From positions 310,001-374,000 of the forward strand of contig NZ_JHUW01000008.1 in NCBI RefSeq assembly GCF_000619825.1: 64,000 nt of DNA, in the 5' to 3' direction. The notes below the pieces were generated by a model that saw only the letters and a list, made by a program, of their open reading frames with translations, did not search any database and was not told the DNA's origin. This DNA is from Prevotella sp. MA2016 (GTDB lineage: Bacteria > Bacteroidota > Bacteroidia > Bacteroidales > Bacteroidaceae). This document shows positions 1-7,417 of this stretch, piece after piece. The first letter of the stretch is position 1; every line of letters starts with the position of its first letter. The position numbers were made by a program, and so were the translations under genes.

Positions 1-618
1 CGCGAGGTGGGCTATGTATATGTTGACACAGGTGCTATGTATCGCAGCGTAACGCTCTATGCCCTGCGTCATAATCTGTTTAATGCCGACGGCAGCGTGA
101 AAATAGCCGAACTGGAGCAGCAGATGCCACAAATACAGATTTCATTCAAGTTTAATGCCGAGACAGGTCGCCCTGACACATACCTGAATGGCGAATGCGT
201 GGAAAAGGAGATACGCTCACTTGAAGTAAGTAGTCATGTGAGTCCCATTGCAGCAGTAGGTTTTGTACGCACCGCCATGGTAGCACAACAGCAGCAGATG
301 GGTAAGGACAAAGGCGTGGTTATGGATGGTCGCGACATTGGCACTACGGTGTTTCCTGATGCAGAACTGAAGATTTTCGTGACTGCATCGGCAGAGGTAC
401 GTGCCCAGCGCCGCTTCGACGAGCTCAAAGCCAAAGGAATGCCAGCCGATTTCGATGATATCCTGAAGAACGTACAGGAGCGCGATTATATCGATTCGCA
501 CCGCGAGGTGAGTCCGTTGCGCAAGGCTGATGACGCCCTTGAACTCGACAACAGCAACCTGACAATCGCGGAACAAAAGCAATGGTTGATGGATCGTTTT
601 AATGAAAGAATAAAATAA
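1..618 (+). CDS. cmk: Cytidylate kinase, 3' part (5' end outside window)
   Basis: The frame is open from base 1, so the true start and the P-loop lie before the window; 205 residues remain against roughly 225-230 usual. It phosphorylates CMP/dCMP with ATP in the cytoplasm. Visible marks are the DTGAMYR motif near the beginning, the substrate-side segment [14 protein letters not shown], and the C-terminal lid region with [12 protein letters not shown] and [12 protein letters not shown]. The family call is firm because these are Cmk hallmarks. There is no obvious terminator before the next gene, which has its own promoter at about 677. Confidence 0.95.
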   Translation, partial: REVGYVYVDTGAMYRSVTLYALRHNLFNADGSVKIAELEQQMPQIQISFKFNAETGRPDTYLNGECVEKEIRSLEVSSHVSPIAAVGFVRTAMVAQQQQMGKDKGVVMDGRDIGTTVFPDAELKIFVTASAEVRAQRRFDELKAKGMPADFDDILKNVQERDYIDSHREVSPLRKADDALELDNSNLTIAEQKQWLMDRFNERIK

Positions 619-676
619 TATTGTTCTTTTTCTGCATTTTTCTCGTCATTTTTTCGCTTCTTTCTGATTTTTTGGC

Positions 677-684
677 TACCTTTG
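677..684 (+). promoter_or_regulatory. Bacteroidota-type -7 box for the FadL-like porin gene
   Basis: TACCTTTG followed by GCAGCC matches the Bacteroidota consensus TAnnTTTG. It lies 29 bp before the ATG at 714. A T-rich stretch with TTTTCG at 651-656 occupies the -33 position, but only as a weak match. Confidence 0.6.
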
Positions 685-713
685 CAGCCGAAATTCATTA
701 GAATCTAAAAAAA

Positions 714-2102
714 ATGACGAGAAAATTAATTGTTTCAGGCTTACTGGCAATAGCCACGACAGCCACCGTCCACGCTGGTGGACTGATGACCAACACAAAC
801 TATCACATAGCATTCGACCGTATGTTTGCGCGCGGTGCTTCTACCGAAATCGACGCAGCCTACAGTAACCCCGCAGGACTGGCTTGGGGTCACGAGGGAT
901 TCCAGTTTTCATTGAACTTCCAGAAGCCATGGCAGAATCGTGACATCGAGACAACAGTACCTGGTTTCCTGGGTACAGGATTCCAGCAGAAGTACAATGG
1001 TAAGGCTTCGGCCCCTATCGTACCTGCTCTGTTTGCTTCGTATAAAAAGGATCGCGTAGCCCTGTCGGCCATGATTGGCATTGTAGGCAGCGGCGGTTTC
1101 GTAAAATATGCTGACGGCATTCCCATGTTTGAGGTGCCCCTCAAGGCCATGCTGGCACAGGCAGGTATGATGCCCGACGTATACCGCTTCGACTCGGAGA
1201 TGAAAGGTAAGCAGTACATCTATGGCGGACAGGTGAATCTGACCTACAAGGTAACCGACAATTTTGCAGCAGCCATCGGTGTGCGTGCCAACTATTACGA
1301 TGGTTACAACCGCGGTCATGTAGTAGCCGACCTACCCAATTACGCTTCATCATCTATCCCTGCAGCACCCATCGATCTGATTAATCTGCAGCTCGACTGT
1401 ATTCAGCGTGGTTGGGGATTTGCACCTATCGTGAGCTTTGACTACCACGAGGGCCCACTCACCATTGCCGCCCGATACGAGTTCCGCACCAAGATCTCAA
1501 CCGAGAATGATACCAAAACACTTTCGGCTCGTATCAAGAACACCGACCCTGCCACAGCTGGCATCATGCCTTATATCGAGGGTAACATGGCATTGGCACA
1601 GTTCGGCGATAAGGTAGCTGCCTATCAGGATGGTGCCGAGACCCGTTACGACATGCCATCGCTGTTTGTGGCAGCCGTAGGCTATGAGTTCACCGACAAG
1701 TTGCGCGCCACCTTGGAGTATCACTTCTTCGACGACAAGCACGCCAAGATGGCAGGCGACCGCCAGAAGGAGCTCACCCACGGCACACACGAAATCCTGG
1801 CCGGTGTAGAGTACGACATCAACAAAAAATTCACTGTTAGCTGCGGTGGACAGCGCACCGACTATGGTTTGGCCGACGGATATCAGCAGAACACCTCGTT
1901 TGCCTGCGACAGCTATTCAGTTGGTTTGGGTGGTGCCTGGAACATCAACGACAAGATGCGCCTCAACGTCAGCTACTTCTGCTCGCTCTACAGCGACTTC
2001 ACCAAGAATCAGCAGCAGTATCAGGGTCTGCCATACGCTGGTAGTGACACATACAGCCGCACCAACCACGTGATTGGTGTAGGTTTGGATTATAAATTCT
2101 AA
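714..2102 (+). CDS. OmpP1/FadL/TodX-family outer membrane transporter
   Basis: A 462-residue protein with a signal peptide at residues 1-21 (basic start, hydrophobic core, cleavage after TVHA). The mature N-terminus carries the family's NPAG motif at about residues 52-55. The rest alternates polar and aromatic residues as in a long beta-barrel, and the chain ends in an aromatic residue (DYKF), as outer membrane proteins do. FadL-type porins take up hydrophobic molecules such as long-chain fatty acids; the true substrate cannot be read from sequence. It is a single-gene unit with its own promoter and ends convergent with folK, nine bases away. Confidence 0.88.
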   Translation: MTRKLIVSGLLAIATTATVHAGGLMTNTNYHIAFDRMFARGASTEIDAAYSNPAGLAWGHEGFQFSLNFQKPWQNRDIETTVPGFLGTGFQQKYNGKASAPIVPALFASYKKDRVALSAMIGIVGSGGFVKYADGIPMFEVPLKAMLAQAGMMPDVYRFDSEMKGKQYIYGGQVNLTYKVTDNFAAAIGVRANYYDGYNRGHVVADLPNYASSSIPAAPIDLINLQLDCIQRGWGFAPIVSFDYHEGPLTIAARYEFRTKISTENDTKTLSARIKNTDPATAGIMPYIEGNMALAQFGDKVAAYQDGAETRYDMPSLFVAAVGYEFTDKLRATLEYHFFDDKHAKMAGDRQKELTHGTHEILAGVEYDINKKFTVSCGGQRTDYGLADGYQQNTSFACDSYSVGLGGAWNINDKMRLNVSYFCSLYSDFTKNQQQYQGLPYAGSDTYSRTNHVIGVGLDYKF

Positions 2103-2111
2103 ATATCAAAT

Positions 2112-2534
2112 TCAATCTCTAATTTCACCGAGCGGGATCATCACAAAATCGCGCTCAAACATCAGAGGGTGGGGAATCTGCAAGTCGGGTTCATCCACCC
2201 TCAGATCGTCATATAGCAGAATGTCTATATCTATCAGGCGGTCGGCATAATGACCACCTACCGACTTATGTTTACGTCCCAGCTCGCGCTCAATCTTCTG
2301 AGTGGCGCTGAGTACCTGACGTGGTGTAAGTGTGGTTTCGCAAAGCACAGCAGCATTCACAAAACGATGGTCAGACTCGAACCCCCAAGGTTCGGTCGAA
2401 ATAAGAGAGGACTGGCGTACTACCAGTCCTACTCTTTCGCCGATAAGCGATATAGCGTTGCGGATATTTGCCTCCTTATCGCCAAGATTACTACCTAGCC
2501 CAAGGAATACCCGATGTAACTTTTCACTATTCAC
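2112..2534 (-). CDS. folK: 2-amino-4-hydroxy-6-hydroxymethyldihydropteridine pyrophosphokinase
   Basis: A 140-residue HPPK that transfers pyrophosphate from ATP to 6-hydroxymethyl-dihydropterin in folate synthesis. Visible motifs are GLGSNLGD at residues 12-19, STEPWGF near residue 50, and the metal-binding DRLIDIDILLYDD near residue 100. The best start is a GTG at 2534: an in-frame stop lies two codons upstream and no ATG precedes the conserved N-terminus. This GTG sits inside a run of tandem heptamers (2522-2556), so the repeat supplies both the A/G-rich leader and the start codon. It is the last gene of the ftsX-uppP-truB-queA operon. Confidence 0.92.
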   Translation of the reverse strand: MNSEKLHRVFLGLGSNLGDKEANIRNAISLIGERVGLVVRQSSLISTEPWGFESDHRFVNAAVLCETTLTPRQVLSATQKIERELGRKHKSVGGHYADRLIDIDILLYDDLRVDEPDLQIPHPLMFERDFVMIPLGEIRD

Positions 2535-2556
2535 TTTTCACTGTTCACTTTTCACT
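2522..2556 (+). repeat. Five tandem heptamers TTCACTN between queA and folK
   Basis: Five consecutive 7-bp units TTCACTN (N = A,T,G,T,C) fill the queA-folK gap and run into the first codons of folK. On the mRNA strand the unit reads NAGTGAA, giving an A/G-rich unstructured leader. Similar heptamers occur at 5404, 18961 and 35622. Confidence 0.85.
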
Positions 2557-2558
2557 CA

Positions 2559-3623
2559 TTAATCGTCGAGCATCAGCAGGGCATCGCCGTAGCATCCAAA
2601 CTTGTAACCCTCCTTCAGCGCACGCTGATAACCCTCATACAGCAGGTCGTAACCCACAAACGAAGCCTCGGTCATCATCATAGGCGACTCAGGATGATAG
2701 AAATTACCAATCAGGGCATTACACAGTCCGAACTCGTATGGAGGGAAGATAAACTTATTGGTCCATCCCTCAAACTCCTTCAGCATACCATCGGTACCTA
2801 CAGCACTCTCGGTGGCACGGGCGGTGCTCACACCTACGCAGCACACACGATGACCATTCTCTTTAGCAGTATTAACAGTCTCGCAAGCCTCAGCAGTTAC
2901 AAACATCTGCTCACTCGACATTTTGTGCTTGGTAAGGTCTTCAACCTCAATAGCATCAAAGTTGCCCAAACCACAGTGCAGGGTGATGAATGCGAAGTTA
3001 ATACCTTTGATCTCCATACGCTTCATGAGCTCACGACTGAAATGGAGACCAGTGGCAGGAGCGGTGACAGCACCCTCATTCTTGGCATAGATAGTCTGGA
3101 AGTTTGTCATATCCTCCTCGTTAGCAGGACGACGATCGATGATGTAACGTGGCAGAGGAGCCTCACCTAAATCGAACAGCATCTGCTTGAACTCGTCGTG
3201 AGGACAATCGTAGAGGAAACGAAGCGTACGGCCACGGCTGGTAGTGTTATCAATCACCTCAGCCACCATAGGACCGTCTTCTTCGAAAAAGAGTTTGTTG
3301 CCGATACGAATCTTTCGGGCTGGCTCAACAAGCACATCCCACAAACGCTGGTCGGCATTCAACTCACGCAGCAAGAACACCTCAATCTTTGCATCGGTCT
3401 TTTCCTTGGTACCATACAAACGAGCAGGGAAAACCTTTGTATCGTTAAAGATAAAGACATCATCCTCATCAAAGTAGTTGAGGATAGCACGGAAGTCGAG
3501 TCCCGACTCAATGCGCTTACTCTTACGATGCAACACCATCAGCTTGCACTCATCACGATGGAAAGGAGGTTCGAGTGCAACCTGCTCTTCAGGTAACTTA
3601 AATTTAAACTGTGATAACTTCAT
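2559..3623 (-). CDS. queA: S-adenosylmethionine:tRNA ribosyltransferase-isomerase
   Basis: A 354-residue QueA, which moves the ribosyl part of S-adenosylmethionine onto preQ1 in tRNA, making epoxyqueuosine at wobble position 34. Family segments visible are FIFNDTKVFPARLYG near residues 57-71, GEAPLPRYI, the central AVTAPATGLHFS, and TLHCGLGNFDAIE. The length is normal for the family. The ATG at 3623 begins the conserved MKLSQFKFKLPEE. It follows truB by 12 bp in a run of minus-strand genes, so two tRNA modification enzymes are co-transcribed. Confidence 0.96.
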   Translation of the reverse strand: MKLSQFKFKLPEEQVALEPPFHRDECKLMVLHRKSKRIESGLDFRAILNYFDEDDVFIFNDTKVFPARLYGTKEKTDAKIEVFLLRELNADQRLWDVLVEPARKIRIGNKLFFEEDGPMVAEVIDNTTSRGRTLRFLYDCPHDEFKQMLFDLGEAPLPRYIIDRRPANEEDMTNFQTIYAKNEGAVTAPATGLHFSRELMKRMEIKGINFAFITLHCGLGNFDAIEVEDLTKHKMSSEQMFVTAEACETVNTAKENGHRVCCVGVSTARATESAVGTDGMLKEFEGWTNKFIFPPYEFGLCNALIGNFYHPESPMMMTEASFVGYDLLYEGYQRALKEGYKFGCYGDALLMLDD

Positions 3624-3635
3624 ATATAAAAAACT

Positions 3636-4358
3636 TCAACTCTTCAATTTTTCAATTCTTCCGTCCTTCAACTTTTCCTCCAACCATTCGGGGAAACTAT
3701 CGAACGTCAGACAGTCCTCAATACGAACATCCCCCACACGGGTGCGGCATAAGGCTGTGAGGTGTGCACCACTACCCAGCGCCTCGCCAATGTCGCGAGC
3801 CAACGAGCGGATGTATGTACCTTTACCACAGGCCACACGAATCTGCAACTGCATCTTCTCGGGATCGAAATCCATGATTTCTATCTCATCGATACGCACA
3901 GGTTTCTCGGCCAACTGATGGTCGCTACCCTTACGAGCCAGTTCATAAGCACGGTCGCCACCAACCTTACAGGCTGAAAACAGTGGCGGGCGCTGCATAA
4001 TATCACCTACGAAACGAGGCAGTGTCTGCTCTATCAACTCGCGGGTGATATGACTGGTAGGATAGGTCTGATCTACCTCATGCTCCAGATCATAGCTGGG
4101 GGTGGTAGCACCCAACTGCAGGGTAGCAGTATATTCCTTAGAGTGCTGCTGCAGGGCCTCAATCTGCTTGGTGGCCTTACCGGTGCAGAGCACCAGCACA
4201 CCTGTTGCCAAGGGGTCGAGGGTACCAGCATGACCCATCTTCACACGCTTCACATGGAGGCGTTTGCTGAGCACATAGCGGATATGTGCCAATGCCCCAA
4301 AGCTACTCATGCGATAGGGCTTATTGATATAGATATATGCGCCTTCCTGGAAATTCAT
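3636..4358 (-). CDS. truB: tRNA pseudouridine(55) synthase
   Basis: TruB makes pseudouridine 55 in the T-loop of tRNAs. The catalytic Asp is D48 in [14 protein letters not shown], and [13 protein letters not shown] lies in the C-terminal half. I place the start at 4358 ([14 protein letters not shown], 240 residues) rather than at an upstream in-frame codon: this ATG overlaps the uppP stop as ATGA, the usual translational-coupling arrangement, and the preceding residues are uppP sequence in another frame. It sits between uppP and queA in the operon. Confidence 0.95.
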   Translation of the reverse strand: MNFQEGAYIYINKPYRMSSFGALAHIRYVLSKRLHVKRVKMGHAGTLDPLATGVLVLCTGKATKQIEALQQHSKEYTATLQLGATTPSYDLEHEVDQTYPTSHITRELIEQTLPRFVGDIMQRPPLFSACKVGGDRAYELARKGSDHQLAEKPVRIDEIEIMDFDPEKMQLQIRVACGKGTYIRSLARDIGEALGSGAHLTALCRTRVGDVRIEDCLTFDSFPEWLEEKLKDGRIEKLKS

Positions 4359-5158
4359 CGAGTCAGCTGATAAATGAGCACTGTTACACCGATGATGGCG
4401 CAATAAATTCCAAAGTAAACAAGCTTACCTTTCTTAACCAGGTTAATCATCAGCTTGCAAGCAAAGCAACCCGACAGGAATGCAGCTACAAAACCGATGA
4501 TCATGGGGAAGATACCAATGCTCTCGTTCACCACCTCGTCGCCCTTCATGGCTTTCAGCACATCGAGCAACGCCTCGCCCAAGATGGGAGGGATAACCAT
4601 CAGGAATGAGAACTGAGCCAGCTTTTCTTTCTTATCACCCAGCATCAAACCGGTAGCGATAGTAGAGCCCGAACGAGACAGTCCTGGCAGTACGGCACAA
4701 GCCTGAGCCACACCAATCACAAAGGCATCCCACAGTGAGATATGCTCTTTCACACGTGGCTTGGCATAGTATGAGAAGATGAGCAGGATAGAAGTTACAA
4801 TCAGCATCACGCCCACTATCAGCAGACCAGCACCGAAAGCTTCTTCTACCTTATCCTTAAAGAATACACCTACAATGCCAACAGGAATCATCGACACCAA
4901 GATGTTCAAGGCATATTTCGTCTCGTCGTTCATCTTAAACTTAAACAATCCCATCAGTATCCAGTCAATCTCCTTCCACAGCACCACCAGTGTACTGAGC
5001 ACAGTAGCCACGTGTACAGCAACGGTAAACTGCAGGTTGTCGGCACCATCAATGCCAAAGAAGTTTGAAAGGATAGTCAGATGTCCACTCGAACTAACAG
5101 GCAGATACTCTGTGAGTCCCTGCACCAAACCAAGAATCAATGCTTGTATCCAATCCAT
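4355..5158 (-). CDS. uppP: Undecaprenyl-diphosphate phosphatase
   Basis: A 267-residue polytopic inner membrane enzyme that recycles undecaprenyl pyrophosphate to the monophosphate carrier used for peptidoglycan and glycan export. Diagnostic motifs are [14 protein letters not shown] at residues 13-26 and PGLSRSGST at 158-166, which together form the active site. About seven to eight hydrophobic helices can be seen. Its stop overlaps the truB start by four bases, and it follows the DUF3098 gene by three bases. It is also called BacA because overexpression gives bacitracin resistance in other bacteria. Confidence 0.96.
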   Translation of the reverse strand: MDWIQALILGLVQGLTEYLPVSSSGHLTILSNFFGIDGADNLQFTVAVHVATVLSTLVVLWKEIDWILMGLFKFKMNDETKYALNILVSMIPVGIVGVFFKDKVEEAFGAGLLIVGVMLIVTSILLIFSYYAKPRVKEHISLWDAFVIGVAQACAVLPGLSRSGSTIATGLMLGDKKEKLAQFSFLMVIPPILGEALLDVLKAMKGDEVVNESIGIFPMIIGFVAAFLSGCFACKLMINLVKKGKLVYFGIYCAIIGVTVLIYQLTR

Positions 5159-5161
5159 ATC

Positions 5162-5395
5162 TTATTTCTCCAAATCTTTTGGTTTACGAACTACGGCATA
5201 AATCATCGACACAAAACCGAAAAGACATACCACAGGAGCCACCTTGGTGCGGCGCACACTGAAGATGTCGGGTTCGAACGCTGTATCGGTAGAGTTAGGA
5301 CCTACCATCAGCAAAAAGCCAATCACCACAATGGCCATGCTGATTGCCAACAATATAAAGTTGGTCTTATCGAATGCAAAATTCTTCTTATCCAT
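5162..5395 (-). CDS. DUF3098 family small membrane protein
   Basis: A 77-residue protein with two hydrophobic helices (roughly residues 14-32 and 52-70) separated by a short loop with GPNSTDTAFEPDIFS, the pattern of the DUF3098 family of Bacteroidota. The function is unknown. I use the ATG at 5395 (MDKKNFAFDK); an upstream TTG would add four residues from the tandem-repeat leader. Its fixed place between ftsX and uppP suggests a role in the envelope or division, but that is only context. Confidence 0.85.
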   Translation of the reverse strand: MDKKNFAFDKTNFILLAISMAIVVIGFLLMVGPNSTDTAFEPDIFSVRRTKVAPVVCLFGFVSMIYAVVRKPKDLEK

Positions 5396-5403
5396 TATAA
5401 TTG

Positions 5404-5431
5404 TCAATTTTCAATTCTCAATTATCAATTC
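5404..5431 (+). repeat. Four tandem heptamers TCAATTN between ftsX and DUF3098
   Basis: Four 7-bp units TCAATTT, TCAATTC, TCAATTA, TCAATTC lie in the 43-bp gap between the ftsX stop and the DUF3098 start. On the mRNA they read as A-rich NAATTGA repeats just before the start codon. Confidence 0.85.
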
Positions 5432-5438
5432 AAAATCA

Positions 5439-6317
5439 TCAGATTTTATACAGCTCTCCTGCCGACATGCGGAGGAATTTGTTTACGGAGATATATGAGC
5501 AAGCAGCTGTGATGATAATGCCAAACAGTAGCACTGCCACTGCAGTGATCACCAACTCGCGCCAGGTGATAATGCTCACAATATTGGGCTCATAATAGTA
5601 AAGACCATACACACAACCGCCCAGCACCGCAATGGCTATCAACGCCGCAAGCACACCCACTAGCAATGCCTGCTTCATGAACGGACGACGGATGAAACCC
5701 CACGAGGCTCCCACCAGTTTCATGGTATGGATGAGGAATCGGCGTGAATAAACACTCAAGCGAACAGTGTTGTTGATAAGCGAGAACGACACAAACGTAA
5801 GCAGAACAGCCAGTGCCAACAGCACCAGGTTGACTTTCGTCAGGTTGCGGTTCACACTGTCCATCAGATCCACCTGATAAGCCACATCGGTAATCTTAGG
5901 ATTCTTCTGCAGTTCACGAGCTATCCATCTAAGCGAATCGCTGTTGGCATAGTCGGAATGCAACTGCAGTTCGAGCGTGGCTGGGAAGGGGTTTACACCC
6001 AGGAACTCCGATGGATCGGAACCCATAGCATCACTCTGCTCCTTAAGCGCCTGTTCCTTACTGATGTAATCAATGTTTCGCGAATAAGGACGATGATAGA
6101 GGTCACGGCATAACAATTTGGCGCCGTTTACGGTAACGTCGTCACTCAACATCACTGTCACTGTAAGGTTTTCCTTTACCCACTGCGACAAATTACGAGA
6201 GATTTGGACTGAAAATACCAACAGTCCAAGCAAAACCAGCACCATCGCCGTACTGATGCAAAGGGTCACCAACTGCACACCACGACGGTTGCCAGCATAT
6301 TTCTTGCGTCTTTTCAT
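5439..6317 (-). CDS. ftsX: Cell division protein FtsX (permease-like)
   Basis: A 292-residue FtsX-type protein. A basic N-terminus leads into one membrane helix (about residues 17-38), then an extracytoplasmic domain of about 130 residues containing YISKEQALKE and ATLELQLHSDY, then three further helices, the topology of FtsX. With FtsE it forms the ABC-like complex that controls peptidoglycan hydrolases at the septum. No ftsE is adjacent here. It is the first gene of the operon ending in folK, with a -7 box at 6358-6351 on the minus strand and two palindromes in its leader. Confidence 0.93.
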   Translation of the reverse strand: MKRRKKYAGNRRGVQLVTLCISTAMVLVLLGLLVFSVQISRNLSQWVKENLTVTVMLSDDVTVNGAKLLCRDLYHRPYSRNIDYISKEQALKEQSDAMGSDPSEFLGVNPFPATLELQLHSDYANSDSLRWIARELQKNPKITDVAYQVDLMDSVNRNLTKVNLVLLALAVLLTFVSFSLINNTVRLSVYSRRFLIHTMKLVGASWGFIRRPFMKQALLVGVLAALIAIAVLGGCVYGLYYYEPNIVSIITWRELVITAVAVLLFGIIITAACSYISVNKFLRMSAGELYKI

Positions 6318-6320
6318 TTA

Positions 6321-6358
6321 TTTACGTACGTAAAAATTCGAATTCGGCTGCAAAGTTA
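6321..6358 (-). promoter_or_regulatory. ftsX promoter and leader palindromes
   Basis: The minus-strand -7 box TAACTTTG lies at 6358-6351. Between it and the ftsX ATG are two perfect palindromes: TTTACGTACGTAAA (6321-6334) and AATTCGAATT (6335-6344). They would lie in the untranslated leader and could bind a dimeric regulator or form weak hairpins. Confidence 0.55.
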
Positions 6359-6434
6359 CACAAAAAATTAGACATAAGCACATAAGAACATATATTTTTT
6401 GCTTCTTTTGTTCTTTTTTATCTCATAAAAAGCG

Positions 6435-6442
6435 TAACTTTG
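6435..6442 (+). promoter_or_regulatory. -7 box for the radical SAM gene
   Basis: TAACTTTG, followed by CACCCGTT, ends only eight bases before the ATG at 6451. If transcription starts 5-7 bases after the box, the mRNA is nearly leaderless. Confidence 0.65.
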
Positions 6443-6450
6443 CACCCGTT

Positions 6451-7227
6451 ATGAGTACAATTATTTATCCTTCGCCCATTTTCGGGCCCGTACACAGTCG
6501 CAGACTAGGCATTTCGCTTGGCATCAATCTTATGCCTGCAGACGGTAAAGTGTGCAGTTTCGACTGCATCTACTGTGAATGTGGTTTCAACGAAGATCAT
6601 CGCCCCACCCTACCTCTACCTACACGTGAGGAGGTAGCCAGAAAGTTGGAGGCAACACTTCAGCAGATGAAAGAAGATGGACAGTTGCCTGATGTACTCA
6701 CCTTTGCCGGCAATGGCGAGCCTACCTGTCACCCACACTTTGCCGAAATTATCGATGATGTCATCAGCCTCCGCAATCAGTATTGCCCCCAAGCCAAAGT
6801 GTCGGTACTCAGCAATTCTACCATGATTCATCGACCAGCAGTGCACGATGCCCTGATGAAGGTTGATAATAACATCCTGAAACTGGACACGATCGACCCC
6901 GTATATATTAACAAGGTAGATCGTCCTAATGGCACCTACGATGTAAATCAGATCATCGAACGCCTCAAAGCCTTCAACGGTCATGTCATTATCCAAACCA
7001 TGTTTATGCGCGGACAGTGCCAAGGCGAGAGCGTAGATAACACCGGCGAGGAATATGTTGCCACGTGGTTAGAAGCCGTAAAGGACATCAAGCCACAGCA
7101 GGTAATGATATACACCATCGACCGCGAGACACCCGCTCAAGGCCTAGAGAAAGCCACCCACGAGCAACTCGATCAGATACGCGATCGCGTCATCGCTGCA
7201 GGCATCCCATGCACGGCATCATATTAA
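6451..7227 (+). CDS. Radical SAM protein (COG0731/TYW1-like Fe-S oxidoreductase group)
   Basis: A 258-residue protein whose iron-sulfur motif CX3CX2C is at Cys35, Cys39 and Cys42 (CSFDCIYC). The opening FGPVHSRRLGISLGIN is characteristic of the COG0731 group related to wyosine-type radical SAM enzymes. TFAGNGEPTCHP is the usual SAM-binding GGE-like strand (here GNGEP). The specific substrate in Bacteroidota is unknown. No maturase or partner gene is adjacent; it stands alone between ftsX and the LruC lipoprotein with its own promoter. Confidence 0.87.
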   Translation: MSTIIYPSPIFGPVHSRRLGISLGINLMPADGKVCSFDCIYCECGFNEDHRPTLPLPTREEVARKLEATLQQMKEDGQLPDVLTFAGNGEPTCHPHFAEIIDDVISLRNQYCPQAKVSVLSNSTMIHRPAVHDALMKVDNNILKLDTIDPVYINKVDRPNGTYDVNQIIERLKAFNGHVIIQTMFMRGQCQGESVDNTGEEYVATWLEAVKDIKPQQVMIYTIDRETPAQGLEKATHEQLDQIRDRVIAAGIPCTASY

Positions 7228-7293
7228 TGATAGCACATGCATAAACCATAAACAATTTATCGACCATACCATCGTTTTTATACACAAAACATA

Positions 7294-7345
7294 ATATGTT
7301 GCGCAATGGTTAACTTTTATTAACTACCATTTTCTAGCAACATAT
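7294..7345. repeat. 52-bp imperfect inverted repeat before the LruC lipoprotein promoter
   Basis: The outer arms ATATGTTGC (7294-7302) and GCAACATAT (7337-7345) are exact inverse copies. Inside them AATGGT (7305-7310) pairs with ACCATT (7326-7331), and TTAA elements lie at the centre. The structure ends 12 bp before the -7 box at 7358, so it covers the -33 region; it may be an operator. Confidence 0.55.
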
Positions 7346-7357
7346 CTACTTTTTTCA

Positions 7358-7365
7358 TATATTTG
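7358..7365 (+). promoter_or_regulatory. -7 box for the LruC-domain lipoprotein
   Basis: TATATTTG followed by CAGCA fits TAnnTTTG, 52 bp before the ATG at 7418. No clear -33 TTG is present, which fits a promoter needing an activator binding the adjacent inverted repeat. Confidence 0.55.
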
Positions 7366-7417
7366 CAGCAAATATATCCTATGTTTCAACAAATTACTAA
7401 TCTAACCTTTTACAATT

